The notes below the pieces were generated by a model. It saw only the letters and a list, made by a program, of their open reading frames with translations. It had not been told where the DNA came from and did not search any database. Made by a program: the position numbers and the translations under genes. Below, in pieces: positions 1 through 7,851 of a stretch of DNA of 30,297 bases. The DNA comes from DAOTUL01 sp034437435. GTDB lineage: Bacteria; Chloroflexota; Anaerolineae; Aggregatilineales; Phototrophicaceae. The first letter of the stretch is position 1; each line of letters opens with the position of its first letter. The stretch spans positions 1 through 30,297 of the forward strand of contig CAYQJO010000023.1 of assembly GCA_964417785.1 (NCBI GenBank), given 5' to 3'.

Positions 1-589
1 CCACGATCCCCACCGATACATCCAGCACATACAGCCCGGTCCGTCCCGGTTCATCGACAAAGTAGGCGATGGCGTTGCCGCGAGGGGCCAGGAAGATGTT
101 GTCACCGGTCGAGGCCGTCAGTTCGATAATCGGGATGCGATTGATCGAACTGGTCGGAGAAGTGTAATACAGCGTTTGCACATTGGTCGATGGCTGTGCG
201 GTCGAGAGGTTGGTGATGGTTTCGCTGTTATTTTCGTTGACAAACGCGATCAGCGGCGTCAGAACCCCTTCGCGGATGGTCTCAGGGATGTCCTGCAATT
301 CCCAGTTGTCGGTGGTGGTATCCGGTGTGATGACCGGGGTGTTATACGGCGTTGGCGTAATGGTGGGCGTCGCTGTGGCGGTGGGCGTCGGTGTCGCCGT
401 TGGCGTATTGGTCGGGGTATTGGTGGCTGTGGGTGTATGGGTCACGGTCGGTGTAGCCGATGGCGCTGCGGTCATCGTGATCGTCGATGTGTGGGTCACG
501 GTTGGTGTGAGTGTGGCTGTCGGGTCTGCCGCACCGGGCGAACAGGCTGCACTGAGCAGCAGAACGAGCAAGATCAATCGGCGGTTCAA
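1..589 (-). CDS. Thr/Pro-linker lipoprotein, probable beta-propeller, 3' end outside window
   Basis: The reading frame opens at a TTG (587-589) with a GAGGG ribosome site about ten bases upstream, and is still open at the left edge after 196 codons. The first 16 residues form a lipoprotein signal with Arg-Arg, a Leu-rich core and lipobox LSAAC, so Cys16 should be lipidated and the protein exported. Residues 23-80 are almost entirely Thr, Pro and Ala, a disordered stalk. The remainder is globular, and its last visible stretch (LAPRGNAIAYFVDE, then LYVLDVS) resembles a TolB/PD40-type beta-propeller blade. The function is unknown; surface binding or envelope scaffolding is inferred. An upstream ATG at the ribosome site is in another frame and stops after three codons, which supports the TTG start. 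The gene follows the regulator at 618-2030 by 28 bases on the same strand, so the two may be cotranscribed. Confidence 0.75.
   Translation of the reverse strand, partial: MNRRLILLVLLLSAACSPGAADPTATLTPTVTHTSTITMTAAPSATPTVTHTPTATNTPTNTPTATPTPTATATPTITPTPYNTPVITPDTTTDNWELQDIPETIREGVLTPLIAFVNENNSETITNLSTAQPSTNVQTLYYTSPTSSINRIPIIELTASTGDNIFLAPRGNAIAYFVDEPGRTGLYVLDVSVGIV
350..523 (-). repeat. Low-complexity Thr-Pro coding repeat
   Basis: Degenerate short repeats encode about 58 residues of alternating Thr, Pro and Ala (units such as TPTATP and TNTPTNTP) between the lipobox and the globular part of the lipoprotein. It reads as a flexible extracytoplasmic linker rather than a mobile or regulatory repeat. 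The third codon positions vary, so it is maintained at protein level. Confidence 0.7.
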
Positions 590-617
590 TTTGCCATACC
601 CTCTACTTCAAACCCCG

Positions 618-2030
618 TTATGATACCACCGGCTCTTTGAGTACGTAATACGAACCGCGTTTCTGGCCCATTTTGGTCAGCAGGTTCTTGGTTACCATGT
701 CGGCCAGATCGCGGCGGATGGTCTCTGCATGGACATCCGGGAAGAGCCGCTGCAATTCGCTGTTGGTGATGCGCGAGTTCTCCGGGTGCTGTAAGTATTC
801 CAGTGCGGCTTCCTGGCGTGGATTGAGCGGCACATCGACCGAGATAGTGAAGGTTTTCGCCGGTGGTTCAGGCTGGCTGACCATCTCGTTAAACAGTGAC
901 ACTCGAAAGCCGCTGTCGGTCTCGTTGAAGTCCGGCTCGCGCAATCCATGTCGCTTCATGAGTTCGATGACGCGATCCACACCATACCCCAGGCGCTCAA
1001 TATAGCCCATATCGGACAGCACCTGGACGATGACCGGATTGCGCGAGAACCGTTCATCTTTGATATTGGCAATGGTGACCGGTCCTGGCAGCTTGCCAGG
1101 GCTGGTGACATCCATGCGGTTTTTGAACATGAACAGCCGGATGCCGTCCCCGCGAATGCTGTAATCGCGGTGGGCGACGGCGTTGACTACCAACTCACGG
1201 GCGGCTTCCATCGGGTATTCGAACTGCTCGCGGCGGGCCATGGTGTGCTTCAGTTCGATGTCTTTGCGCATGTGGTCTACGAGAAAGGTCTCCGCCCGCT
1301 GAATCTGGTCGGGTAGGGTGCCGTTGATGTCCTGGCGGTTGAAGGTGTCGCTCATAGCCTCACCAGCAAAGCGCACGGCGGTGATGTCCGCACCGCGCAC
1401 GAAGCGCTGTGGGTCCTTGCCGAACAGCAGCACGCCAGCATTGGTTGGGTGGATCGTGGTGCCGCGCTGGACCAGACACCCGCGCTGCATCAGGATGGCC
1501 TGCGGGTCTCTGTCCTCCTGGCCGTGCAGTTTGCGGATATAGAGGGCGATCTTCTCCCAGTTGAGGTCATCCAGGGTTGCACCGACCGCCGGTTCGGTCT
1601 CGAAACTGACGTCGCCGCGCTCCATGATAAGCCGGTAAAGCGCCTGCGGGTCCAGGCCGATATTGTCCGTTCCCTGGCGCTGCAAGTAGCGCCCATTCAG
1701 TGCATAGATGTGGGGCATCCCACGCAGAACCTCTACGACGACAATCTCTTTGCCATTGACACCGATCACACGCGGAAAGGGGATGATGAGTTGTGGGCTG
1801 AGTGACAGTGCCGCTTTCAATGTGCGGTCGATCAAAGCGCCGCAGTTTTCCACGCCGGTGATCTGCGCTTCAGGCGTGATCCCGAACAGTATTTTGCCAC
1901 CCTGGGCATTGACCATACCCGCCAACGCTGCCGCGATGTCGTCCTGGCTGGCAGTGGCCGGGAGCCATTCGAGTGTGTCGCCGCGTCCGGATTGGATCAA
2001 GGAATGAATGGTATCGTCATTCGCTGACAT
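618..2030 (-). CDS. AlbA_2-domain ATP-binding transcriptional regulator
   Basis: A 470-residue cytoplasmic protein of the COG2865-like family of putative transcriptional regulators. The N-terminal 140 residues carry the Schlafen/AlbA_2 DNA-binding pattern (AGMVNAQGGKILFGI, residues 37-51). Residues about 240-380 hold a GHKL-type ATPase fold with N-box ARELVVNAVAHRDYS (277-291) and a following SPGKLPGP loop. The last 65 residues form a winged helix (ETIRRDLADMVTKNLL). Start: ATG at 2028-2030 has a GAGG site five bases upstream; an in-frame start at 2072 lies inside the predicted promoter -10 and is rejected. It is divergent from the FlgD-Ig gene, so it may act on that shared region, but its target and ligand cannot be read from the sequence. 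Confidence 0.85.
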   Translation of the reverse strand: MSANDDTIHSLIQSGRGDTLEWLPATASQDDIAAALAGMVNAQGGKILFGITPEAQITGVENCGALIDRTLKAALSLSPQLIIPFPRVIGVNGKEIVVVEVLRGMPHIYALNGRYLQRQGTDNIGLDPQALYRLIMERGDVSFETEPAVGATLDDLNWEKIALYIRKLHGQEDRDPQAILMQRGCLVQRGTTIHPTNAGVLLFGKDPQRFVRGADITAVRFAGEAMSDTFNRQDINGTLPDQIQRAETFLVDHMRKDIELKHTMARREQFEYPMEAARELVVNAVAHRDYSIRGDGIRLFMFKNRMDVTSPGKLPGPVTIANIKDERFSRNPVIVQVLSDMGYIERLGYGVDRVIELMKRHGLREPDFNETDSGFRVSLFNEMVSQPEPPAKTFTISVDVPLNPRQEAALEYLQHPENSRITNSELQRLFPDVHAETIRRDLADMVTKNLLTKMGQKRGSYYVLKEPVVS

Positions 2031-2071
2031 GAGAACCTCGTGGGGGTTTTCTAACCGGGGGCTGGTTTCCA

Positions 2072-2100
2072 AGTGTACCCGTATTGAGGCTGGCTGTAAA
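2072..2100 (-). promoter_or_regulatory. Sigma-70-like promoter for the AlbA_2 regulator
   Basis: On the minus strand, TTTACA (2095-2100) is separated by 17 bases from TACACT (2072-2077). The -35 matches consensus at five of six positions and the -10 at four of six. Transcription would begin near 2065, about 35 bases before the chosen ATG. Prediction by eye only. Confidence 0.45.
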
Positions 2101-2149
2101 GCTGACCTTAGCGTACCCTATCGGTTGATTCAAGAAGGAGGAACGAGTT

Positions 2150-3550
2150 ATGCGGCTTCCACTTCGATATGTTATTCCGGCGGCGTTGGTGGCCCTGGTT
2201 ACGGTTGTGGTGGTTGGTTCGACTCTGTTGGACCCGCCGCAGCCCTTGCTGGTGGACATGGCTTTTTCCCATGATATGATCTCGCCCAATGCCGACGGTG
2301 TGGACGATGTTACGGACCTGACTTATGAAATTTCGCGCAATGCCTTTGTCTCACTGACCTTCAGCGATGGTCAGAAGAGCTACGCCTTCCGTGACCGGGA
2401 ACGGCGCAGTCCGGGCGAATACCGGGTTCAGTTCAGCGGGGTCGTTGATGGTTATCTCAACGCCGACGAGGACCTGCCCGGTGAAATCCTGCGCCGGTTG
2501 ATCCCCGATGGCGATTACACCTGGGCCTTTACGGTCGAAGCGCAGGACGACGGTGAGGTGGCGGAAGCAACCGGCCAGTTGACGGTCATGGATGGCGATT
2601 CGCCGCTGCCTCTTTTGACGACCTTTTCGATTGGCCCGGATGTCTTCTCTCCGAATCAGGACGGCGTTGCCGACTGGACGCTCATCAACGCCTACCTGAC
2701 GAAGGACGCCCAGTTGACAATGTATCTGGTCGATGACGAAGGCCAGCGTGTATATATCGCTCGCCGTGAGGAAGGCCGTGAAGCCGGTGAAGCCGGACGG
2801 CATAACTTCTTCTACGAAGGTGGTGTGGATATTGGAGCCGACCCGCCGGAAGACGGGATATACACGGTAGTGGCCGAAGCCAGCGACGAGGTCGGGCAGG
2901 TCACACGGCGCACCAGGGCGCTGGAAATCGTCAACGGCGGCAAACCGCGTGCGGAGATTGTCGGCCAGCCCATCGGCGTGGATGTGGTCTTCGATGTGAT
3001 GCCCTACGACGAGCGCTATCTTTCCGATCTGGATGCCCTGGGTGATCCCATTCCGCTGCCTGACGATCCCGACTCGCTGGACAATCTGCCGGTGACGATG
3101 GCGCAGGGTGATGTTCTGGTGTTTCGCCTGACGGTGAGCAATTATGGACCCGCACCCATACGCACCGCCGGCCCCTGGCCGGGAACGGTCTACCAGCAGG
3201 CGCAGCGGGCGTCGTCTCTTGGTTTTTATGACCAGTCTGGTGTATGGCGGGTGGGCATCGACTGCGAGACCTCCGTCGATAGCTATCCCTGGCGCTGGGC
3301 GGTCGGTACGCCCGATGATCTCTACATGGAGACCGATCCCACTAACGGCAATGTCTACTATTACCTGGCTCCCGGTGGGGTAGCTGAGGTGTGGGGCGGA
3401 ATCCGTATGACGGAGATTGTCGATACGCGCAATCCGCAAGACTGCTGGGCTGGTCTGATCCATGAGGATGTCGAGATTTCGCTGCAAAACCAGAACGTTG
3501 GGCGGCGTGAGGTCGAACTGGCACCAAACCCCTCCCTGGTAGATAATTGA
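2150..3550 (+). CDS. Membrane-anchored FlgD-Ig-like surface protein
   Basis: A 466-residue protein beginning with a short basic segment and a hydrophobic helix (residues 8-24) that acts as signal anchor or uncleaved signal peptide. Two FlgD-Ig-like modules follow, each introduced by an Asp-rich loop: SPNADGVDD at 45-53 and SPNQDGVAD at 167-175. These loops resemble the calcium-type turns seen in gliding-motility and FlgD-type C-terminal domains. The C-terminal half looks like a CARDB/DUF11-type beta domain with two cysteines that could form a disulfide. AGGAGG lies just upstream of the ATG. It is the first gene of a four-gene operon with a lipoprotein and two glycosyltransferases, suggesting an extracytoplasmic structural or adhesive role. 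No enzyme motif is visible. Confidence 0.75.
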   Translation: MRLPLRYVIPAALVALVTVVVVGSTLLDPPQPLLVDMAFSHDMISPNADGVDDVTDLTYEISRNAFVSLTFSDGQKSYAFRDRERRSPGEYRVQFSGVVDGYLNADEDLPGEILRRLIPDGDYTWAFTVEAQDDGEVAEATGQLTVMDGDSPLPLLTTFSIGPDVFSPNQDGVADWTLINAYLTKDAQLTMYLVDDEGQRVYIARREEGREAGEAGRHNFFYEGGVDIGADPPEDGIYTVVAEASDEVGQVTRRTRALEIVNGGKPRAEIVGQPIGVDVVFDVMPYDERYLSDLDALGDPIPLPDDPDSLDNLPVTMAQGDVLVFRLTVSNYGPAPIRTAGPWPGTVYQQAQRASSLGFYDQSGVWRVGIDCETSVDSYPWRWAVGTPDDLYMETDPTNGNVYYYLAPGGVAEVWGGIRMTEIVDTRNPQDCWAGLIHEDVEISLQNQNVGRREVELAPNPSLVDN

Positions 3551-3581
3551 TGGAAACATGATCTATCGTGGAGGCGGGGTA

Positions 3582-4817
3582 ATGAGAACAGGTGCGCTCT
3601 TATTCATGGTTGTGCTTCTCCTGGCAGCCTGTGGTGGTGACAGCGGCCCTGATGCCGCACCAACACCGACACCAGAACCGACACTGACCTTTGAAGAACG
3701 GATCGAGTTCGATGCAGGACTGGCACAGAATCCGCTGCGGATGGCGATTCGCCCGACGCGCACAGTCGCGGAGCGGCTGCGGATCGTACTCGTGGATGTG
3801 TTGGAAGTTGCCCCGTCTACGGTGACCGCAAATGCGCTGCTGCGCGATGATCTGGGCGCTCCCGACAATCTGGCGGTGTTGAACGAAGCGCTGGAACGCG
3901 ATTTTGGCGTCACGATCCAGAATCCGGACGCCATTCAGATCGTGCGTGATCTTGAGCGCGATGTGCAGCGGCAATTGGGCGAGGAAGTCAGCGCGGCCCT
4001 GTTCCAGCGCACCGGGTTGTATGTCGATGTTGTGATTGTGGATACTTACGGTGAGGCATTTGTCGATCTGTGCGACTCCGGCAGTGGTGTGGTCACGATT
4101 CCTTGGCTGGATGGAGTGACGTATAAGGCCGCGCTGGAACGGAACTGTGGTGAACCGGCGTTACAGGTCGCCATCACGACCGGCAGCGAAGCCGAGTTCG
4201 CGCCGCTGGTTGTGGTGGAGTCGACCGCCGAAGCGACACCGGACGCCACTGCTGAGCCGACTGCCCAACCGGAGGATGAACCGGTAACCCGCGTGGGAAC
4301 GGCGGGGGTGATTATCGCCAACCGGACGCTGACGTCGGGGGGAGCCGGGCTGGATGTTATCTTTAACCAGACCTACTGCCGTCTGGGATATGACGACTTT
4401 TACACCTGGATGCTGCCGCTGCTGCTGTATAAACGCAATGGAATCGATTTGCTGCGAGCGCCGGAGACCATCGTTGATTATGCCAGCATCGAAACGCTGG
4501 TGCGGGCAGTGGCAGATGGTGATTGCGCTGTGACTGGCCTATCGGAAGATGATTACTCCCGATTCGCCGACCTCGAAGGCATTCGCCGTCTGTCCACATC
4601 GATAGCGTTTCCCTACGGTGTGTTTTTCTATCCGCTGGAAGTGGGGCTGGGCGTGCGTCTGACATTGACTGAGACGTTGCAGGCATTGGCCGACAGCCGG
4701 CCGCTGCGCCTGCTGCTTGGTCAGGACAGCATTGTCCCGGTGGTGCCAGATGATTTCGCCGAACTTGACCAGTTCATGGCCTCTGCCGGGCTGGATTTCG
4801 CGCAACTGGGCAATTGA
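3582..4817 (+). CDS. Lipoprotein fusing an ACP-like domain to a solute-binding-protein-like region
   Basis: A 411-residue exported lipoprotein. The signal peptide ends in lipobox LLAAC (Cys17), followed by a Thr/Pro linker. Residues about 59-133 read like an acyl carrier protein: TVAERL, then LEVAPSTVT, then DDLGAPDNL, then ALERDFGVTI. The phosphopantetheine Ser of the usual DSL motif is absent (Asp95-Asn96 here), so it should not carry an acyl arm. Residues about 140-210 and 238-411 resemble the two lobes of a type 2 periplasmic binding protein (VTIPWLDGVTYKAAL; GVIIANRTL; AVADGDCAVTGL), split by a second Thr/Pro linker. Start chosen at the ATG preceded by GGAGG and GGGG; an in-frame ATG at 3558 has no better site. 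Its stop TGA overlaps the next gene's ATG by one base. Ligand unknown. Confidence 0.7.
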   Translation: MRTGALLFMVVLLLAACGGDSGPDAAPTPTPEPTLTFEERIEFDAGLAQNPLRMAIRPTRTVAERLRIVLVDVLEVAPSTVTANALLRDDLGAPDNLAVLNEALERDFGVTIQNPDAIQIVRDLERDVQRQLGEEVSAALFQRTGLYVDVVIVDTYGEAFVDLCDSGSGVVTIPWLDGVTYKAALERNCGEPALQVAITTGSEAEFAPLVVVESTAEATPDATAEPTAQPEDEPVTRVGTAGVIIANRTLTSGGAGLDVIFNQTYCRLGYDDFYTWMLPLLLYKRNGIDLLRAPETIVDYASIETLVRAVADGDCAVTGLSEDDYSRFADLEGIRRLSTSIAFPYGVFFYPLEVGLGVRLTLTETLQALADSRPLRLLLGQDSIVPVVPDDFAELDQFMASAGLDFAQLGN

Positions 4818-5728
4818 TGATCGATCTGGCCGTCATTATCGTCACATGGAACACCCGCGAAGTCATCGTGGATGCGCTCGATAGCCTATATGCTGACCTG
4901 GGAGTTTGCGGTCTGGATGCGGCGGTGTACGTGGTGGACAGCGCATCAACGGACGGCACACCCGTTTTGATCGCACAGCAGTATCCACAGGTGCATTTGA
5001 CGGCCAGCCAGGATAATCTGGGGTTTGCCGGTGGCAACAATCACGCCATGCGCCAGCTTGGCTTCCCCGATGATCCCCAGGCACGAGCCGTCTATCTGTT
5101 GAATCCGGATACGATCACACAACCAGGCGCGACACGTCACCTTTTCGAGGCGCTGTTTGCTGACGCCACGACCGGTCTGGTAGGTGCGCGTCTGGCTTAT
5201 GGCGATGGCAGCTTCCAGCACAGTGCGTTTGGTTTCCCCGGTCTGCGCCAGTTGTGGGCCGAGTTCTTTCCTACACCGGGTCGCTTCATCGAGGGACGCT
5301 TTAACGGTCGCTATCCGCGCCGTCTCTACGACGGTCAGCAGCCGTTTCCGGTCGATGTGGTACTGGGCGCGACCATGATGCTGCGGGCCGAGATTATCCA
5401 GCAGACGGGTATGTTTGACGAAGCGTTTTTCATGTACTGCGAGGAGATCGACTGGGCATGGCGTATCCACAAAGCGGGCTGGAGGGTACGCTGTGTTCCG
5501 CAGGCACGAGTGACGCACCTGGGCGGCTATTCATCGGCACAGGTGCGCCCACGTAGTTTGATTGTTTTATGGACCAGCCGCCTGCTGCTGTATCGTAAGC
5601 ACTATCCCTCCTGGAAACGGGTCCTGGCACGGTGGATGATCGCGGTGGGGATGCAGCGCAAGATCAACGTTGAGCGTGACGCCGCTTTGATTGGCGCTTA
5701 CCACACGATTCGGGAGATGGTGAAATGA
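4817..5728 (+). CDS. Family 2 glycosyltransferase (rhamnosyltransferase-like)
   Basis: A 303-residue GT-A fold enzyme expected to move a sugar from a nucleotide donor onto a cell-envelope glycan or lipid-linked acceptor at the cytoplasmic membrane face. The N-terminus has the family strand and turn VIIVTWNTRE, then VVDSASTDGT and NLGFAGGNN. The metal site is the NPD variant (LLNPDT), as in WbbL-type rhamnosyltransferases. The acceptor side has FDEAFFMYCEEIDWAWR, containing the ED/WAWR motif. The ATG shares one base with the preceding stop (TGATG), indicating translational coupling. The end overlaps the next glycosyltransferase by four bases (ATGA). Donor and acceptor cannot be assigned. Confidence 0.88.
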   Translation: MIDLAVIIVTWNTREVIVDALDSLYADLGVCGLDAAVYVVDSASTDGTPVLIAQQYPQVHLTASQDNLGFAGGNNHAMRQLGFPDDPQARAVYLLNPDTITQPGATRHLFEALFADATTGLVGARLAYGDGSFQHSAFGFPGLRQLWAEFFPTPGRFIEGRFNGRYPRRLYDGQQPFPVDVVLGATMMLRAEIIQQTGMFDEAFFMYCEEIDWAWRIHKAGWRVRCVPQARVTHLGGYSSAQVRPRSLIVLWTSRLLLYRKHYPSWKRVLARWMIAVGMQRKINVERDAALIGAYHTIREMVK

Positions 5729-6504
5729 GCCGATTGATGGCAATTATTTTAACCCACAACGAAGAACGCTATATCGCGGACTGCATCGCCAGTGTGCGTT
5801 TTGCCGACTCGGTGCTGGTCTTCGATGATTTCAGCACAGATGCCACGTACCGGTTGGCGCAGGCCGCCGGTGCCGATGTCGTGCAGCGCAAGCTGGACGA
5901 TTTCGCCAGCCAACGCAACGCGGCACTGGAAGTGGCTGTTGGTCAAGCGGAGTGGGTGCTTTTTGTGGACGCGGACGAGCGCGTCTCACCCGAACTGGCA
6001 GAAGAAGTGCGCACGGTTCTCGCCCAGGATGACTACGCTGGCTGGCGCATTCCGCGCCACAATTACATATTTGGCCGGTTGACGCGGGGGGCTGGTTGGT
6101 ATCCGGATTACCAGACGCGGCTGCTGCGCGTGGGCGCTGCCCGTTACGATCCGAAGCGCAAAGTCCATGAAGTGGTAATTCTGGATGGTGCGGAGGGGAC
6201 GCTCACGGCGCATCTGATCCATTACAATTACGACAACGCGAGCCAGTTCTACGCCAAACAGCGCAGGTACACGGCCTATGAGGCGGGTATTCTCCACGCC
6301 CAGGGACGGCGGCCTAAACCGCATAATTTCATCTTGCAGCCGCTGCGACAGTTTATCTGGCGCTTTATCACACTGCACGGATACCGTGACGGCTGGCATG
6401 GTATCCGGTTGTGTGTCTTGATGGCGTGGTATGAGTGGCAGAAATACTGGCTGCTGCGGCAGATGTGGGGCGCTCCGCAGCCGGAGCGCCCCGAAGCGAG
6501 CTAG
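5725..6504 (+). CDS. Family 2 glycosyltransferase (WaaE/KdtX-like)
   Basis: A 259-residue GT2 enzyme of the short type related to lipopolysaccharide-core beta-glucosyltransferases. It begins MAIILTHNEERYIADCI, then VFDDFSTDAT, and has an intact DxD metal site in LFVDADERVSP. The middle contains the characteristic RIPRHNYIFGRL and KRKVHEVV segments, and the C-terminal third is rich in Trp, Tyr and Arg, suggesting peripheral membrane contact. It overlaps the upstream glycosyltransferase by four bases, so the two are probably made together and act in sequence. No LPS system is visible here, so the substrate is better called an unspecified surface glycan. Its last codons contain a strong hairpin, and its stop overlaps that of hpf on the other strand. 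Confidence 0.88.
   Translation: MSRLMAIILTHNEERYIADCIASVRFADSVLVFDDFSTDATYRLAQAAGADVVQRKLDDFASQRNAALEVAVGQAEWVLFVDADERVSPELAEEVRTVLAQDDYAGWRIPRHNYIFGRLTRGAGWYPDYQTRLLRVGAARYDPKRKVHEVVILDGAEGTLTAHLIHYNYDNASQFYAKQRRYTAYEAGILHAQGRRPKPHNFILQPLRQFIWRFITLHGYRDGWHGIRLCVLMAWYEWQKYWLLRQMWGAPQPERPEAS
6467..6492. terminator. Perfect 11-bp hairpin at a convergent gene junction
   Basis: GGGGCGCTCCG (6467-6477) pairs exactly with CGGAGCGCCCC (6482-6492) around a four-base loop. It lies inside the last codons of the plus-strand glycosyltransferase and just downstream of the hpf stop on the minus strand. On the plus strand a short T-rich stretch (CTCTTTT) follows about 11 bases later, past the stop. It could end transcription from both sides, but the T tract is not immediately adjacent, so termination is inferred. 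Confidence 0.5.
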
Positions 6505-7106
6505 CTCTTTTCGGGGACCAGCACACCGTAGCCACCGCTGTCACGGCGGTACAATACGTTGATCTCGCCCGATTTGGCATTCATGAACATGAAGAAGGCA
6601 TGTCCCAGGAGTTCCATCTGAGCGATGGCCTCTTCCTCATCCATCGCCTGGATATCAACCTCTTTACGTCGCACGATGTCCACCTCTTCGAAATTCTCAT
6701 ACTCTGCGGCGATTTCCTCGTAATTGGGGACTTCTTCCGCTGTACTCAGTTCTTCCGGTGTGGCGTAGTAGCGGCCTTTCCGCCGTTTGTTGTCGCGGCG
6801 TTTGCCCTTGAAGCGGTCGATCTGGCGATACATTTTATCAACAGCAGCGGTAATCGCTGGTTGAATGGATGATTCGCCATCACCCTGAATCCGCTCCTCC
6901 GCTCGTAGAATGGCACCGCGTGCGTGGCGTAGCGTGATTTGCGCGATGGTGATGTTCTCACCGCGCTTGGTGTGATTGCGCGTAAGGTCGAGGTGAACTT
7001 CGGTAATGTTAGGCAGGTAACGGTCCAGTTTGCCCAATTTCTTTTGTGCGAAGTCCTCCAGAGCATCAGTAACTTTGATGTTTTCACCTCGTATGGTCAC
7101 GTCCAT
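6501..7106 (-). CDS. hpf: Ribosome hibernation-promoting factor, long form
   Basis: A 201-residue long-form HPF, the type that dimerises 70S ribosomes into inactive 100S particles in slow growth or starvation. Residues 1-100 form the S30AE/YfiA domain (MDVTIRGENIKVTDALEDFA; KLDRYLPNITEVHLDL), followed by a basic and acidic linker. The C-terminal 60 residues are the dimerisation domain with VRRKEVDIQAMDEEEAIAQM and HAFFMFMNAKSGEINVLYRR. Start: this ATG has GAGGAG seven bases upstream; an upstream in-frame TTG lies within that ribosome site and is rejected. It lies 43 bases after comF on the same strand and may be a run-on or have its own promoter. Its stop overlaps the glycosyltransferase stop by four bases. 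Confidence 0.95.
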   Translation of the reverse strand: MDVTIRGENIKVTDALEDFAQKKLGKLDRYLPNITEVHLDLTRNHTKRGENITIAQITLRHARGAILRAEERIQGDGESSIQPAITAAVDKMYRQIDRFKGKRRDNKRRKGRYYATPEELSTAEEVPNYEEIAAEYENFEEVDIVRRKEVDIQAMDEEEAIAQMELLGHAFFMFMNAKSGEINVLYRRDSGGYGVLVPEKS

Positions 7107-7149
7107 GTGACTGCTCCTCAAATTAGACTACCAAAATCTCTTTCGGTGA

Positions 7150-7830
7150 CTAAGCTTCCGTCACCGTCAGTGCATAAACTGCAATGGCACCCGCATTCAG
7201 TGCGGCCTGTGCGCTGCCAGCCAGGGTCGCCCCCGTTGTACAAACATCGTCAACGATCAGCAGCGACTTTCCCCGGACGGCGTCCGGGTGGGCCGAAAAT
7301 GCGTCAGCCAGATTGTGCCGCCGTTCTTCCTGATTCAAGCCGACCTGTGAGCGAGTCGCTCTGGTGCGCTGCAAGGCACCGTCCAGGCAGGCGATTTCGC
7401 TGATTTCCGACAATGCCTGAGCCAGGAGAAACGCCTGATTATAGCCGCGTTCGGCCAATCGTGTAGGGTGCATTGGCACAGCCGCCACCGCGTCAACCGG
7501 CCAATGTAAGTGATCCAGCGCTTTGGCAAGTCGCTGGCCCAACGGCATGCGGAGTTTGACCGCGCCGTCGTACTTGAGGGCCTGGACCGCCTGCTGAAGC
7601 TTACCCATGTGGCGTCCGGTCGCAGCGATCTGTTCCAATCCCTCCACATGTCGCGTGTGTAGATCGACTGGCACGGCATGGAGTGCGTCAAGACAGCGAT
7701 CACACCAGCGCGTATCGACCCGGTCACACCCGGAACAATAGGGCGGGAAGATCAGATCGAGTATAGAAGAAAAAACAGACGACAAAAGCCCAGAGGTCCG
7801 GGCTTCAGTCTCAAAGTATAGTTCTGTCAT
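7150..7830 (-). CDS. comF: ComF family protein (double zinc ribbon / phosphoribosyltransferase)
   Basis: A 226-residue ComF-type protein. The N-terminus has a zinc-binding pattern CSGC-x7-CDRC, and the C-terminal half is a type I phosphoribosyltransferase fold with the PRPP loop LLIVDDVCTTGAT and the family segment RGYNQAFLLAQALS. In competent bacteria ComF is a cytosolic factor needed for uptake or processing of transforming DNA; many ComF relatives have no proven role. The gene begins 21 bases after tadC with no convincing ribosome site of its own, so it is probably read from the Tad transcript. This placement hints at a connection between the pilus and DNA uptake. Confidence 0.9.
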   Translation of the reverse strand: MTELYFETEARTSGLLSSVFSSILDLIFPPYCSGCDRVDTRWCDRCLDALHAVPVDLHTRHVEGLEQIAATGRHMGKLQQAVQALKYDGAVKLRMPLGQRLAKALDHLHWPVDAVAAVPMHPTRLAERGYNQAFLLAQALSEISEIACLDGALQRTRATRSQVGLNQEERRHNLADAFSAHPDAVRGKSLLIVDDVCTTGATLAGSAQAALNAGAIAVYALTVTEA

Positions 7831-7851
7831 TAGATCATTTTTGGGACAGGA

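Noticed and set aside
350..523. CRISPR or tandem DNA repeat array
   Set aside because: Repeats are short, degenerate and in frame, encoding a Thr/Pro linker; there are no spacers.
183..623. Val/Gly-repeat plus-strand frame
   Set aside because: The Val-Gly repeats are the complement of the Thr/Pro codons of the minus-strand lipoprotein, which has a lipobox and ribosome site.
2031..2072. Longer N-terminus for the AlbA_2 regulator
   Set aside because: The upstream start falls in the predicted -10 element, and the downstream ATG has a well-spaced GAGG.
2351..3559. 402-codon open frame on the minus strand
   Set aside because: Exact shadow of the plus-strand FlgD-Ig gene; low-complexity His/Arg/Ile composition, no ribosome site and no recognisable domain.
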